A stretch of DNA of 64,000 bases from Bettongia penicillata ogilbyi (GCA_023548195.1 JAJHZJ010000061.1:9341378-9405377), one strand, 5' to 3'; positions 10,950 to 21,030 are shown, numbered from the stretch's first letter. The notes: generated by a model from the letters alone, not told the origin. A program made the numbers and translations.

Positions 10950-11110
10950 GCTCCACAATTTCCTGAGGGCAATCTCAGGGCACTAACTCTGCTGTCATAG
11001 GATCAAATCCAACTTTTGAGACTAGCTATTTGTTCTTGGGTAAGTCATTTCACCTATAAAATGACAAGTTTGGGCTAGTTGGTTCTGTAGCTATGGTTCT
11101 CTGATCTACC
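10950..11110 (+). mobile_element. MIR/MIR3-like SINE, sense
   Basis: It contains 'gatcaaatccaacttttgagactagctatttgt', 'cttgggtaagtcatttcacctataaaatga' and a tail 'gggctagttggttctgtagc' resembling the L3/MIR3-type end. Confidence 0.6.
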
Positions 11111-11512
11111 TCTTTCCCCTCCTTCTATTTAATTGTAGGACCACAGTCTCCATTTGTATTATAAAAGACATAGATGGATTTGATAACTAGACAATAGGAC
11201 AAATAGGATAGATACTGGTTTATTTTAAAGGTAAGTTGTCTATCCAACTGCATGTCCTCCACAAAGACTTACTTTAATGCCTCATAATGATGGGGAGGTA
11301 TCCTAGGATGTTAATAGATAGACCAGTGAAGCACAGAATTTGGAAGGTTCTGCGATAGTAGGAAGATTTTGCATGTACTTATGGCTACAGATTGAGTCTT
11401 TCTTCTAACAACCAGACTAATTGATTATGGAGAGACTCATTACCAGTTGATTGGTAACTGTGGTAAATTCTTTAGTCATCGAAATCCTGGAAACTATTTC
11501 TTCGAAGAAAGT
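11111..11512. other. Unassigned sequence
   Basis: About 400 bp with no recognised feature. Confidence 0.45.
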
Positions 11513-11514
11513 GA

Positions 11515-11664
11515 AAGGAAGGAAGGAAGGAAGGAAGGAAGGAAGGAAGGAAGGAAGGAAGGAAGAAAGAAGGAAGGAAGGAAGGAAGGAAGGAAGGAAG
11601 GAAGGAAGGAAGGAAGGAAGGAAGGAAGGAAGGAAGGAAGGAAGGAAGGAAGGAAGGAAGGAAG
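11515..11664. repeat. (GGAA)n microsatellite
   Basis: About 150 bp of GGAA/AAGG tetranucleotide with a single interruption near 11563-11572. The Lys-Glu-Gly-Arg frames on one strand and the Leu-Pro-Ser-Phe frame on the other are translations of the repeat. GGAA is the core recognised by ETS-family factors. Confidence 0.97.
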
Positions 11665-12290
11665 AAATCAACCCTGTGATTTCCAATTTCAGTAAAATAG
11701 ACATTACCAAGACACTAAAAGGAGGTGGTTTTTGAATGAACATTTCTTCCATTTCTCTTGACCTACTTTTATTGTCTCTTTCAAAGTTAGAGGAACATTT
11801 CAACTAAAATGAAGATTTGAGAATGGCTTTCACAGTGGAGCTAGATGAGGGGACCACTTAACATGATAGACAACATGTCTACCTAGCACTACCACATCAA
11901 GTGTATAAGGAAAAAAATGAAATGATGTAGCTATTTTGCCTACAAGACACCAAACATTAAGGTGATCGACTGATTTTGTTTCATTTTAATCTATTAATCC
12001 AAATTTCTGATGTGTAGACAAAACCACAGAATGGTAGGACATAGCAAATGGAGATATAACCAAGAATAGTAAGAATCATTCATTTGAATTATATTGAAGT
12101 TTTAACACACATCCAGTGGGAGGATTGAAAATCATGTGTATGGAAAATGATTTGTAAATGGTGGTTGAAATGCCTGAAGGTATCAGGTGAGGAGGTGAGA
12201 AGAAGGCTGTGGTCATTCATGCAGAGCATACATAAAATTCTTATCTAAGAATGAAAGAAATAGGCTCTCATTCAGAATGTGTAGATCAAG
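11665..12290. other. Unassigned sequence
   Basis: About 620 bp with no recognised element. Confidence 0.45.
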
Positions 12291-12455
12291 GTCTTTTTTT
12301 TTTTTTTACCTATTTTGGTTAAGCCTATGAAACCCTTCTCAGAATCATATTTTAAATGTGTAATATTACAAAAGAAGTCAATTATATTGAAATATAGTTA
12401 ACAAATCTTTTCAAAAGCAAATTCATGGACCCCTTGTTAAGGATACCTGCTATAG
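12291..12455 (+). mobile_element. hAT/Charlie-like non-autonomous DNA transposon (probable)
   Basis: The order 'ggttaagcctatgaaacccttctcagaat', 'ttgaaatatagttaacaaa' and 'catggaccccttgttaag' matches an old mammalian non-autonomous element. A second copy with the same order is at 54975-55185. The subfamily name is uncertain. Confidence 0.5.
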
Positions 12456-13415
12456 AATTATAACTACAAATTAGTGACATTTTAAAAGAAACAATGAAAT
12501 CCAGACATCAATTGTGATTTGTTTATTGAAAGAAGAGAAATCACAAAGTAAGCATTTAATATAAAGACATTTCTTGATGCATTGCATATGATTGGTAGTT
12601 AGAGCAAGAAACAAGTTAAAAGATGGCAGGTATTCTTGGCCAAGTCTAACTCAGGCTGGTCCAGAGGCTCAGACTCAGGATTGGCACTAAATATGACACT
12701 CATAGACCACCCAACATTTAACAAAAAGAAGTTTACTTAAAATAACATGAAAAGGATATTCAACAAGGATATGACATTAATTTAGTTGGGCACATCCCTT
12801 AAGCCTTCAAATTTACTGTTGACTTCATCAATGAGATATGTCAAACTGGAAGAGATCCTTGTCCCCAGGCACTGGACTTTTATTCTTGGGCAACTGAAAT
12901 TAAGTCATAGTGATGGGTTTTTTGGTTTTTAGGGAAAAACTAAGTCCAGTCTGTGTAGGGTAGATGTTGCTCCTATGACTTCAGGTCAACACACAAAAAA
13001 GTAAATTCAGAAAGCATAAAAGATGTTGTGGGGAGTTTTTTGTTTGTTTCTTTTTAAGGACATGACTTTTGATTCAACTAGTATCAACATTAGCTTTATA
13101 CCTCTTCAATACTTAGATTCTGTGATTTCCTGTGAGGATGCTCCTACCATTTTCCATGCCTTAATTTATGACTTCATGAGTTTATGCAGCTGAAAAAATT
13201 CATTTTGGGATTTTCTCCTTCTGATGATGAACACTGAGAGCTTGGCTAGGCTAGTTCTTGGGAAGTTATTTCCTTGGATCTATACAATCTTCTAGAATGT
13301 GTACTCAGTTCAAGCAGCCTCTGAGAATCCAAGGTCATCTCCTGCATCAGGGTAGGATCATAGCTTCCAAATCAAGGTCCTTTCAGGGGATATCTGAAAT
13401 CAAATGAAGGCATAT
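12456..13415. other. Unassigned sequence
   Basis: About 960 bp with no recognised gene or repeat. Confidence 0.45.
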
Positions 13416-13419
13416 AAAG

Positions 13420-13510
13420 AACTTTTCAAATTTCAAAGTACTTTGTAAATCTTAGATAGTATTATCAGCTAGTACAACCCCTTCATTTTCCAAATAAGGA
13501 AACTGAGACG
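13420..13510 (-). mobile_element. MIR fragment, antisense
   Basis: 'aaagtactttgtaaatct' is followed by 'cttcattttccaaataaggaaactgagacgg', the antisense MIR 3' part and CORE. Confidence 0.6.
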
Positions 13511-13619
13511 GACTTCTGTGAAGACTTTATTTTCATCAACAAAAATTACAAGTTAAAAAGGCACAAGCATTGCCTTTTAGAAGCTGCCAAACTTAAAATC
13601 TAAAAGAGATCAATACAAC

Positions 13620-14025
13620 ACATTTTGTTATATCCCTGTACTGAATTGGAAGAGTCCCTTAAAGGACATGTTAGAAAGGAAGCAATTTTAAGTGTTTTTA
13701 TGGTGATGGCATGGTTGTCATCCCAGTCACCCACACTTATAGCTATCGTGTGGTCTTTGACCCTTTCCCTCATCTCCACAGAAAAGGTGCTGTGCTCTCT
13801 GAGCCTAGCAGAATTGAGACAGCACAAAATAAACACAAGATGCGCAAATTTGGGATATCCACCCCAAATATTCACATGGATTATCTGTGCCCAACCTGTG
13901 GCAGAGCATTCTGAGCCCATATTGGTCTGATCAGCCACAGTCGGATACAGTGAAATTTCACTTTACAATGGTGATGTCATTTTGGTCCTCTTCGAAGACG
14001 AATGACAGCAACCAACCAACCAAGC
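13620..14025 (+). mobile_element. RTE-clade LINE, 3' end of the ORF and 3' tail
   Basis: Near 13885-13935 one plus-strand frame reads CPTCGRAF, followed after a TGA stop by AHIGLISHSR. This is the C2H2-like finger (Cys-Cys...His, with '(R)IGLISH') found at the C terminus of marsupial RTE polymerases. It is followed by 'gtgatgtcattttggtcctcttcgaagacg' and an ACCAACCA end, which resembles the RTE 3' tail also used by WSINE1. The element is 5'-truncated and carries at least one stop. The 101- and 112-residue frames here are shadows. Confidence 0.7.
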
Positions 14026-14035
14026 ATCTCCATAG

Positions 14036-14830
14036 GCAGTTACCAAGTCCTGTCAATTCTTCCTTTGCAATGTTTTCACTTTTTATATTCACCCTTTAGT
14101 TTTTCTTCATCCCAACATCATTCTAAGTTAGGGTCTTACATTTCTCTTGAACTATTGCAATAGTCTTCCTACTAATATTTTCCTGCTTACCCAGACTGCA
14201 TAGGACATCTCGTTGGACTGGACCTGTTTCTCCCATGAGACAGACTTTTCCCTTCCAAACCACCCCACCATCAAAATAAACTCTTCTGTATCCAGGCCTC
14301 TCAGGGCCTTGCTACATTTCCCCTCTAGTTCATCCTGTACACAGCTATCAGAGGAAAATGACCATATCATTCCCCTGCTCAAAACCTATAAATATCTCTC
14401 TACATCCATGAGGTGAAATACAAAGTCCTTAGCCTGGCATTCAAAGCCCTTCACAATTAGGATAGAACCTGCCCTTCCAACTTTGTTTCACAGTACTCCC
14501 CTCCTTGTCTGTCATGGTCCAGTTTTATATGGACTACTAGTTTTTACCTACCTGTGCTGCTTTCCCCCTTCCAATACATTCACATTCAGGAAACAGAGTC
14601 CCTATCCTCTCAGTATCCCCTGCAGAAATCTTTCTCTCTTCAAGTCATATCACAGGTTCTGCCTCCTCTGATTCCTCCTAGGAACAGCTGATTTTTCTCT
14701 ACCTGAATCTTTTATCTCTACCTGTTAAATCTCTCCTATGTCCTCATCATATTCTAACTTAAATTTTAATTCTATACCTGTCCTCCTCTGCCTCCTTAGA
14801 ATATAAGTTACTTTGTGGCCTTAGTTAAAT
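14036..14830 (+). mobile_element. L2 LINE, 3' ORF2 region and 3' end
   Basis: Landmarks in order: 'ccaagtcctgtcaattcttcc', 'actattgcaatagtc', 'gaccatatcattcccctgctcaaaacc', 'tacaaagtccttagcctggcattcaaagcc' and 'atataagtta'. About 140 bp near 14187-14330 are more divergent than the rest and may be substituted or inserted. Confidence 0.75.
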
Positions 14831-14869
14831 TATTTCTCCTTGTGCCTAAGATTTGTTGCTGTTGTTGTA

Positions 14870-15310
14870 ACGGAAACCTACAATTTCATTGGTACAGGGG
14901 ACTTCAGATGAGGAATGAACTCTACCAAAGAGGATGAGCAACTGTGCAGTTTTATGAGACACTGACTTATCCATAGTCACAGTATGTAGTGGAGGTAAAC
15001 CTTGAATCCAAGTCTTCCTTACTGGTTCTTTATACCAATCAATTAATAACAGCCACAGTATTGGTAGCTAACATTTATATAGTGCCTACCATGTGCCAGA
15101 CTTACTATTTGCTAAGTGTTTTTTACATTGGTTTTCTTCCTTGAGCCTCACAATAGCTCTGGGAGAAGGATTCTATTATTAACCCATTTTACAGATAAGG
15201 AAACTGAGGCAAACAGGGGTTAGGTGCCACACAGCTATTAAGTATCTGAGGTGGAATTGAAATGCAGATCTTCCTTATTCAAGGCCCAGAATTCTATAAC
15301 CACCATCTAG
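14870..15310 (-). mobile_element. Two MIR/MIR3-like SINEs in tandem, antisense
   Basis: The right copy (about 15050-15310) shows 'taacatttatatagtgcctacc', 'ttttacagataaggaaactgaggc', 'gtgccacacagctattaag' and the head. The left copy (about 14870-15040) is more degenerate, with 'gacttatccatagtcacag' and 'gaatccaagtcttcctta'. Confidence 0.65.
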
Positions 15311-15344
15311 CCCATCTATCTATCCAATGCACGACCCAACTTCC

Positions 15345-15465
15345 CCAATCAACAAGCATTTGTTAAATGCTTACTTAGCCTACGGCCCACTTATGGGGGA
15401 TAAAAAATCAAAAGTCAGTCAACGAGCATATATTAAGCACTTACTAAGTACCAGGAATTCTCTAC
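15345..15465 (-). mobile_element. L2 3' end fragments, antisense
   Basis: 'caagcatttgttaaatgcttac' and 'gagcatatattaagcacttactaagtaccagg' are two versions of the L2 3' terminus in antisense, side by side. Confidence 0.6.
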
Positions 15466-15469
<4 letters not shown>

Positions 15470-15497
<28 letters not shown>

Positions 15498-15705
15498 AAA
15501 TATATAATGTAATATGCTATGATATGACATATGATGTGACATGATGTGATATAGCATAATATAATATAACATGATGTAATATGACATGACAACATAATAT
15601 AACATAACACAACATAGCATGGCATAACATACTGTAACATGGCATGACATAGCATAATATAATATGACATGACATAATATAATACTACAACATAACATAT
15701 TATAA
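15470..15705. repeat. (AT)n plus degenerate ATAAC/ATGAC-type minisatellite
   Basis: After an (AT)n run (about 15476-15497) come about 200 bp of irregular 5-bp units such as ATAAC, ATGAC, ATAGC and ATGTG. The Tyr/Cys/Met-rich minus-strand frames (113 and 88 residues) are translations of this array and are not genes. Confidence 0.9.
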
Positions 15706-15904
15706 GTGTGTATGTGTTTTGAAATTGCCACATTGAAATTTTGAACATGCCAGAAGACATGAAAATCCTACAAAATCAGAAGAGAGAAAGGATTAAAGTC
15801 TGGTTAATAGTTTCTATGACTAGGACAGATAAAATAAACAAGCCTTTGGATTTACTTGAAGGAGGTGTTATCCCTACTTCTATTTTTTTTCCTCCGTATT
15901 TATA

Positions 15905-16120
15905 ACACTGAGAGGCAGCATGGAGGAGTCACTAGAGGGCTGATCTCAGAGTTTGAATGACCTGGGTTCAAATCCTGCCTCTGAAAGTCAAGTTATTTGA
16001 TCTCGCACAAATAATTCCCCTTTTCAGCATCCTAGGCAACTCCATAAGATTGTCATTTGTAGACGTAAATTGGTAGAGGAAGTTTTCTTCCTGGGAGCTT
16101 CTTATGCTGATGAAATCACA
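15905..16120 (+). mobile_element. MIR-type marsupial SINE, sense, near full length
   Basis: It starts with 'gagaggcagcatggaggag', has 'gggttcaaatcctgcctctga' (B-box region), and ends with 'cctaggcaactccataagat', 'aaattggtagaggaagtttt'. The tail differs from the MAR1-like type, so this is a separate SINE subfamily. Confidence 0.7.
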
Positions 16121-16920
16121 GTCCTGTACCATCTCCCAAAAAGAACTCAACATCAGTAGCTTTATTTTCTTATACCAAGGACAATAAATATTTGATACAT
16201 ATATTATAAAATCAAATAATATGGAAATGGTACCAACCAGAACTAAGCAAAATAGTATTTTGGTCAATGATTGCTTGGAAGAGCTTCTGACATATCCTAC
16301 TTTTAGAAGCTTTTCTTTCCTGTTGAGTGGAGCACATCACCTTGCTTCCAATGCCTCTCCTATTTTATAACTATCATTGTCTTGAGGCACTGAAGAGTTA
16401 GCGGTTTACACTCAGGTGAAGAGGTGGATCGTAAATAAGGAAAACTAGACTTGGTTTTTATTGCAGTCATTTTTCACATAGGCTGAGGAAAACCAATACT
16501 GCCTTGAGTGGATCAAAAGAGACTGTTCCACAGAATTGACAATTGCTCTATCTGTAATAATAACAATAGCAAACCTTATCTAAAACTCAAAGGAGCAGTT
16601 TCCAAGTATGTAATCCCTAGAAAAACTTGAAGGATAGGGCTGCCCTTCCATGCATCTACATTTTAGTCTCCCATCAATGAAGGCCTTCCCGACTGCCTCA
16701 GAAAAGACACGTTTGGGAAGTAAATGAGAGGGTTGTCTCTCAGCAAAAACTACACGAGGAACTCTAGTGACCCGCATTTTTTTTTTTAACTTCAAGGAGA
16801 ATTTTTTTTTTAAGGAGGAAACTGCCCAAAAGAAGCTAGAACTCTTCAGTTAAAAAAAACAACCCAGCCTCAGCGGGTACTTCAATTCTCATCCCTATTT
16901 GATTAATGAGGCAGAGACGA
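16121..16920. other. Unassigned sequence
   Basis: About 800 bp with no recognised repeat. The minus-strand frames of 99 and 71 residues resemble no known protein. Confidence 0.4.
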
Positions 16921-16921
16921 A

Positions 16922-17045
16922 GGAAGCAGGAATTTTCGATCTAGAACTTTAAGACACCTTGAAAACCATCTGGCCCAGCCTCCTCATTTTACAGATGAGG
17001 AAACTGAGACCCAAGGGAAATCAAGTGAATTGCCCAAGGCTGTAT
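16922..17045 (-). mobile_element. MIR3-like SINE, antisense
   Basis: 'ccttgaaaaccatctggcccagcctcctcattttacagatgagg' followed by 'aaactgagacccaagg' and 'gaattgcccaaggct' is the antisense of a SINE whose tail matches the L3/CR1 3' end. Confidence 0.7.
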
Positions 17046-17065
17046 CATCAACAACAAAAAATAGG

Positions 17066-17192
17066 TAGATAGACATATACACATGGACATATACATGTAT
17101 ATATGTACATACAATACATATACACATATGTATGTATGTGCCTAGCTCTATATGAATATCTATCTATATATACATATATTAAATATAGATAT
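17066..17192. repeat. TATACA/TATGTA-rich low-complexity tract
   Basis: Irregular alternation of purines and pyrimidines (ACATATAC, TATGTATG) over about 130 bp. Confidence 0.9.
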
Positions 17193-17285
17193 ATACTATG
17201 TCCTAGACCCATACTGTCTATAGGGGGTGGGGAACCTGCAGCCTGAAGGTCACATGTGGCCCTCTAGGTCCTCCAGTATGGCCCT
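17193..17285. mobile_element. hAT-like MITE fragment with flank duplicated at 18207
   Basis: 'gggtggggaacctgcagcctgaaggtcacatgtggccctctagg' matches the terminal part of a marsupial hAT-type MITE. The preceding 28 bp (ATACTATGTCCTAGACCC and onward) recur next to the second copy at 18207, about 1 kb away. Confidence 0.6.
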
Positions 17286-17289
17286 TCTT

Positions 17290-17403
17290 ACATATCACCT
17301 CTCCCCTTTAGAAAGTAAGCTCCTTGAGAAGAAAGACTATGTTTTTGTTTTTTTTTGTTTCCCCAGTACTTAGCACCTGGTACTTAATGGGCACTTAATA
17401 TAT
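17290..17403 (+). mobile_element. L2 3' end, sense
   Basis: 'gaaagtaagctccttgagaag', 'gtttccccagtacttagcacctgg' and 'gggcacttaata' form the L2 3' terminus. Confidence 0.8.
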
Positions 17404-17538
17404 GTGTGTGTGTGCAGTTGCATGTTTATATGTACATATGTATGTTTGTATATCTATGTGTCTATGTGTGTTGTATGTATTGTGTGTATGCATATATGGT
17501 GAGTATGTATGTGTGTGTGTATGTGTATGTCTATGTGT
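17400..17538. repeat. (TG)/(TATG)n low-complexity tract
   Basis: Alternating TG and TATG units; the Val/Tyr/Cys-rich 75-residue frame is its translation. Confidence 0.9.
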
Positions 17539-17541
17539 CAA

Positions 17542-17795
17542 GGCAGCTAGGTGGTACAGTGGATAAAACACCATACCTGGAGTCAGGAAGTCTCATCTTC
17601 CTGAGTTCAAAACTAGCCTCAGATATTTACTAGCTATGTGACTCTGAGCCACTCAACTCCTATTTATCTCAGTTCCTCATCTGTAAAATGGGGACACACT
17701 AGAGAAAGAAATGGCAAACCACTCCAGTATCCTTGCCAAGAAAACCCCATGAATTGTTCATGGGGTCATAATTTAATGACTGGACAACAACATAT
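17542..17795 (+). mobile_element. tRNA-derived marsupial SINE (MAR1-like), full length, sense
   Basis: This is the best-preserved member of the family here. The tRNA head begins GGCAGCTAGGTGGTACAGTG (A-box region), followed by 'gagttcaaaactagcctcag' (B-box region), the CORE, then 'aaatggcaaaccactccagtatcc', 'ccaagaaaacccc' and an 'actggacaacaac' end. Internal Pol III promoter boxes are inferred from the tRNA similarity. Confidence 0.9.
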
Positions 17796-17824
17796 CTATA
17801 TCTACATCTCTATATTTCTATGTA

Positions 17825-18160
17825 GTAAAAGAGAGTTGATCTCAAATAGGAAGGATGACGGAGAGAGGAGACTGAGAAAGGTCTATTGCACAAGATAGAA
17901 TTTCAAAAATTCTTGAAAGAAGCCAGGAGGTAAAAGCAATAAGAAAGAACCTTCCAAGCATAGGATAGTCAGTGATAACACCCAGAGTCAGGAAATGAAG
18001 TGTTGTGTGCTGGAAACAGCGGTGTCACTGGGTCATAGGTAGAAGAGAATGAAGTATGAGAACAATGAAGACGTAAGAAGGGATCAAGTGCAGTAGGGCT
18101 TTCTTTAAAAAAGTCAAAACAAAGATTTTAAGATAGAAAAAGAAAAATACAGGCACCAAA
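17825..18160 (-). mobile_element. L2 LINE, 3' ORF2 region, antisense
   Basis: 'agtcaggaaatgaagtgttgtgtgctggaaacag' and 'tgtcactgggtcata', followed by 'acgtaagaagggatcaagtg' and 'aagattttaagat', follow the same antisense L2 order seen in better shape at 26375-27121. Confidence 0.65.
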
Positions 18161-18206
18161 ACAAGCTTTTCTGATTCCAGAGCCAAATATTATTTACCAA
18201 TGTACC

Positions 18207-18296
18207 ATACTATGTCCTAGAACCATACTGTTTATGGGGGGGTGGGGAGCCTCAAGACCACATGTTCCACCAGGTTCCCCATCCTGATATAGAACA
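18207..18296. mobile_element. hAT-like MITE, internally deleted, with duplicated flank
   Basis: It shares about 48 bp with 17193-17238, including the flank. The MITE here is reduced to little more than its two inverted ends ('ggtggggagcctcaagacc' ... 'ggttccccatcctg'). Confidence 0.5.
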
Positions 18297-19164
18297 AGGT
18301 CAAGAAGATTGACATCTCCTGGGAATTGTAACTGATTAACTTTGAGGCTTACATGCTACTTCTGGTAACTTTTTTTTTGCATCACAGAAACATGAGTTTT
18401 GTACTTTCCATGTATCTACCATCTTGTCCCAGTACATGCAGGTCTCCATATCACCTGCAGATTGTAGAGAGAGGCACTGCTTAGGTATTAAAATTGATGT
18501 GTGGATGTCAATACACTGTCAAAGAACAAATTCTTCCAATAATTCATTTTTTATTTTTCTGCAAAGTAAGATGAACTGCTGCTACCCAGCAGGGAAGAAA
18601 GAAATGACACAGAACCATTGAGACCAGCAGGATGCTCCTTCTATATCCCAAGCAATCTCTTTGTCTCTGTGTTAAATAGTAAATATTTAAGTTGGTCTTC
18701 AGAAAGCCATCTTTGCAGAGCGCATTAAGAGAAATGGGACATGATTATTTAATCCCTGGTAGCTCTATAAATATGTATTACTTTGAGCAATAACTAACTT
18801 AGAGTTGGGTCAGAGACACCCCCCTGCTTCCTCCCAAGTCCCTCATCTAAAGTCTGATGATACAATAGGAAAAAATGTGAAGACAGAACAGAGATAGGGC
18901 AGACCACTCTTCAGGATGACTGGATTAGTGGAGTGGCAAAAACTGGCATCTTGATTATGATAAGAAATTTGGATATGTGTCACTGTTTCCTGTAATGGGA
19001 ACAGCTTATAGTCATATGTTTTGTGCAGATAGATCCAGATGTGGGTACAACTTATTAGGGCTGAAGTTGAAGGCCCACTAGACAAAATTTAAACTTCTCA
19101 GTTGCATACCTGGGTAAAATAGCTAAATTCCCAAATATATAAAGGCAATTTTAGAATTGGCAAA
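18297..19164. other. Unassigned sequence
   Basis: About 870 bp with no recognised gene or repeat. Confidence 0.45.
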
Positions 19165-19229
19165 TATTCTGTTTGGCCCGTGAGGGCCAATAAGAGGTGG
19201 AAGTTGCTAAGAGGCAGATTTTGATTTAA
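19165..19229 (+). mobile_element. CR1/L3 LINE 3' region, segment 1
   Basis: 'ggcccgtgagggccaataagaggtggaagttgctaagaggcagat' matches the CR1/L3 3' region. The bases 19215-19229 form the left target-site duplication of the SINE that follows. Confidence 0.7.
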
Positions 19230-19452
19230 AGTTGTGTCCAACTCTCCGTTACCCTATTTGGGGTTTTCTTGGCAAAGATACCAGAATACTTTGCCATTTC
19301 CTTCTCCAGCTCATTTTGCAGATGAGGAAACTGAGGCAAAGAGGATTAATTAAGTAACTTGTTAGGATCACACAAGTGTCTGAAGCCAGATTTGAATTCA
19401 GGCCTTCCTGACTCAGGCATAGTGCTCAATCCACTGTGCTACCTAACTGCCC
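19230..19452 (-). mobile_element. tRNA-derived SINE (MAR1-like), antisense, with 15-bp TSD
   Basis: A full antisense SINE is flanked by CAGATTTTGATTTAA (19215-19229) and CAGATTTTAATTTAA (19453-19467), one mismatch in 15. It landed in the CR1/L3 copy. Confidence 0.9.
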
Positions 19453-19508
19453 CAGATTTTAATTTAATGAAAGGAATTTCTTTTTTCAAAAAGGTAGCAA
19501 ATACGTCC
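19453..19508 (+). mobile_element. CR1/L3 LINE 3' region, segment 2
   Basis: A short piece between the SINE and the first L1; it contains AATGAAAGGAATTTCTT, which resembles CTATGAAGGAAAATCTT on the other side of that L1 and may be its target-site duplication. Confidence 0.5.
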
Positions 19509-20354
19509 TTTTTTTTTAAATTGGAAATGTATTTTATTTTTTCCAATTACATATAAAAATATTTTTAGACATTCATTTTCTAATAAAATTTTGAGTTCCA
19601 AATATTTTCCCCCCTACATCCATCTATCTTCCCTCCCCAAGACAGTAAGCAATTTGGTATAGGTTATACATGTGCAATCATGTAAATGTATTTCCACATT
19701 AATCATGTTGTGAAAGAAGAAACAGAACAAAAGGGAAAAGCCACAAAAAACACAAAACAAAGAAAAAGGAAAATAGTATGCTTTATCTGCATTTAGACTC
19801 CATATTTCTTTCTCTGGATATGGATAGCATTTTCCATCATGAGTCTTTTGGATTGTCTTGGTTCATTGTATCACTGAGAAGAGCTAAATCCATAGTGGTT
19901 GATCAGCACACAATGTTACTATTACTATGTACAGTGTTCCCCTGGTTCAACTCACTTCACTCAGCATCAGTTCATATAAGTCTTTCCAGGTTTTTCTGAA
20001 ATCCACCTTCTCACCATTTCTTACAGCATAATAGTACTCCATTACATTCATATACCACAACTTGTTCAGCCATTCCCCAATTGGTGGGAATTCTCTCAAT
20101 TTCTAATTTTTTTGCCACCACAAAAAGAGCTGCTTTAAATATTTTTGTACATAGAGGTCCTTTTCCCTTTTTTATGATGTCTTTGGAATACAGACCTAGC
20201 AGTGGTATTGCTGACTGAAAGGGTATGCACAGTTTGATTGCCCTTTGGGGAGAATTCCGAATTGCTCTTTGAAATGGCTGGAGCAGTTTACAACTCCACC
20301 AAGAATGCATTAGTGTCCCAATTTCCCCTCATCTTGTCCAACATTTATCATTTT
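19509..20354 (-). mobile_element. L1 LINE 3' UTR, antisense (insertion 1)
   Basis: It starts with a T-run (the reversed A tail) and continues with the marsupial L1 3' UTR in antisense: 'ttgagttccaaatattttcccccc', 'gacagtaagcaatttggtataggttatacatgtgcaatcatg', 'cagcataatagtactccattacattcatataccacaacttgttcagccattccccaattgg', 'gccaccacaaaaagagctgc'. It is 5'-truncated, with only the 3' UTR present. The 73-99 residue frames here are chance. Confidence 0.85.
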
Positions 20355-20470
20355 CCTATGAAGGAAAATCTTAACAACTATAACTGTCCAAAGGTAGGAA
20401 TGAGCCACCTCAATTCATTGTGGGTTCCCCTCAATTGGAGATTTTCCTGCAAAAGTTGAATAACTACTTG
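20355..20470 (+). mobile_element. CR1/L3 LINE 3' region, segment 3
   Basis: 'aaggaaaatcttaacaactataactgtccaaagg', 'gagccacctc' and 'gtgggttcccctcaattggag' continue the CR1/L3 3' region in register with segments 1 and 2. Confidence 0.75.
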
Positions 20471-20929
20471 TTTATATAGCACATTTTGTTTAGCCATTCC
20501 CCAATTGATATGGGCCTATTTTCCATCCAGTTCTTTTCTTCAAGAAAAAGTGCTATCTTAAATATTTTTGTAAGCATGAGTCCTTTTGTCTTTGACCTCC
20601 TTGATACATATGTGTGTGTGTGTATCTAGTAGCAGTTTCATGGAGTCAAAGGGTATGTACACTTTAGTGTCTTCTGGGGCATAGTTCCAATCCAGAATGA
20701 TTAGATGGATTCATAGTTCCATCAACAATGCCTCTTTTCTAATTAGACCCTCCAACAATAACCATTTCCCCATTTTGTCATCTTTAACAATTTGATATGT
20801 GCAAGGTAGAACCTTGAAGTTATTTTAGTTTGCATTTCTCCTGCTGTTAGTAATTTGGATGATTTTTTTCACTTAGTTAATAATAGCTTAAATTTCTTCT
20901 TTTGAAAACTGCCTATCCACATTAGAGGA
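20471..20929 (-). mobile_element. L1 LINE 3' UTR, antisense (insertion 2)
   Basis: A second, more diverged antisense L1 3' UTR: 'tagccattccccaattgatatgggcc', 'gtgctatcttaaatatttttgtaagc', 'gcatttctcctgctgttagtaatttggat'. It repeats the order of insertion 1, so it is a separate insertion and not a continuation. Confidence 0.75.
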
Positions 20930-21030
20930 CCACTGTCCCAGGAAGTTGTTGCAAGTATGTTGTTCATGGATAGGTTAAATTAGCTGGCCTCTGAGGTCCC
21001 TTTCACCTCTGTGATCTACGTAATTGTGCA
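20930..21030 (+). mobile_element. CR1/L3 LINE 3' end, segment 4
   Basis: 'ccactgtcccaggaagttgttgcaag', 'tagctggcctctgaggtccctttcacctctgtgatc' complete the 3' terminus of the CR1/L3 copy begun at 19165. Confidence 0.75.

Noticed and set aside
11417..11803. 128-residue minus-strand frame rich in Leu-Pro-Ser-Phe, and the Lys-Glu-Gly-Arg frames opposite
   Set aside because: They are translations of the GGAA microsatellite.
15419..15760. 113- and 88-residue Cys/Tyr/Met-rich frames
   Set aside because: They follow the 5-bp minisatellite units and have no independent coding signal.
17542..17795. tRNA-like A and B boxes suggesting a tRNA gene
   Set aside because: The head belongs to a SINE with a CORE and LINE-like tail; no cloverleaf with an anticodon arm is formed.
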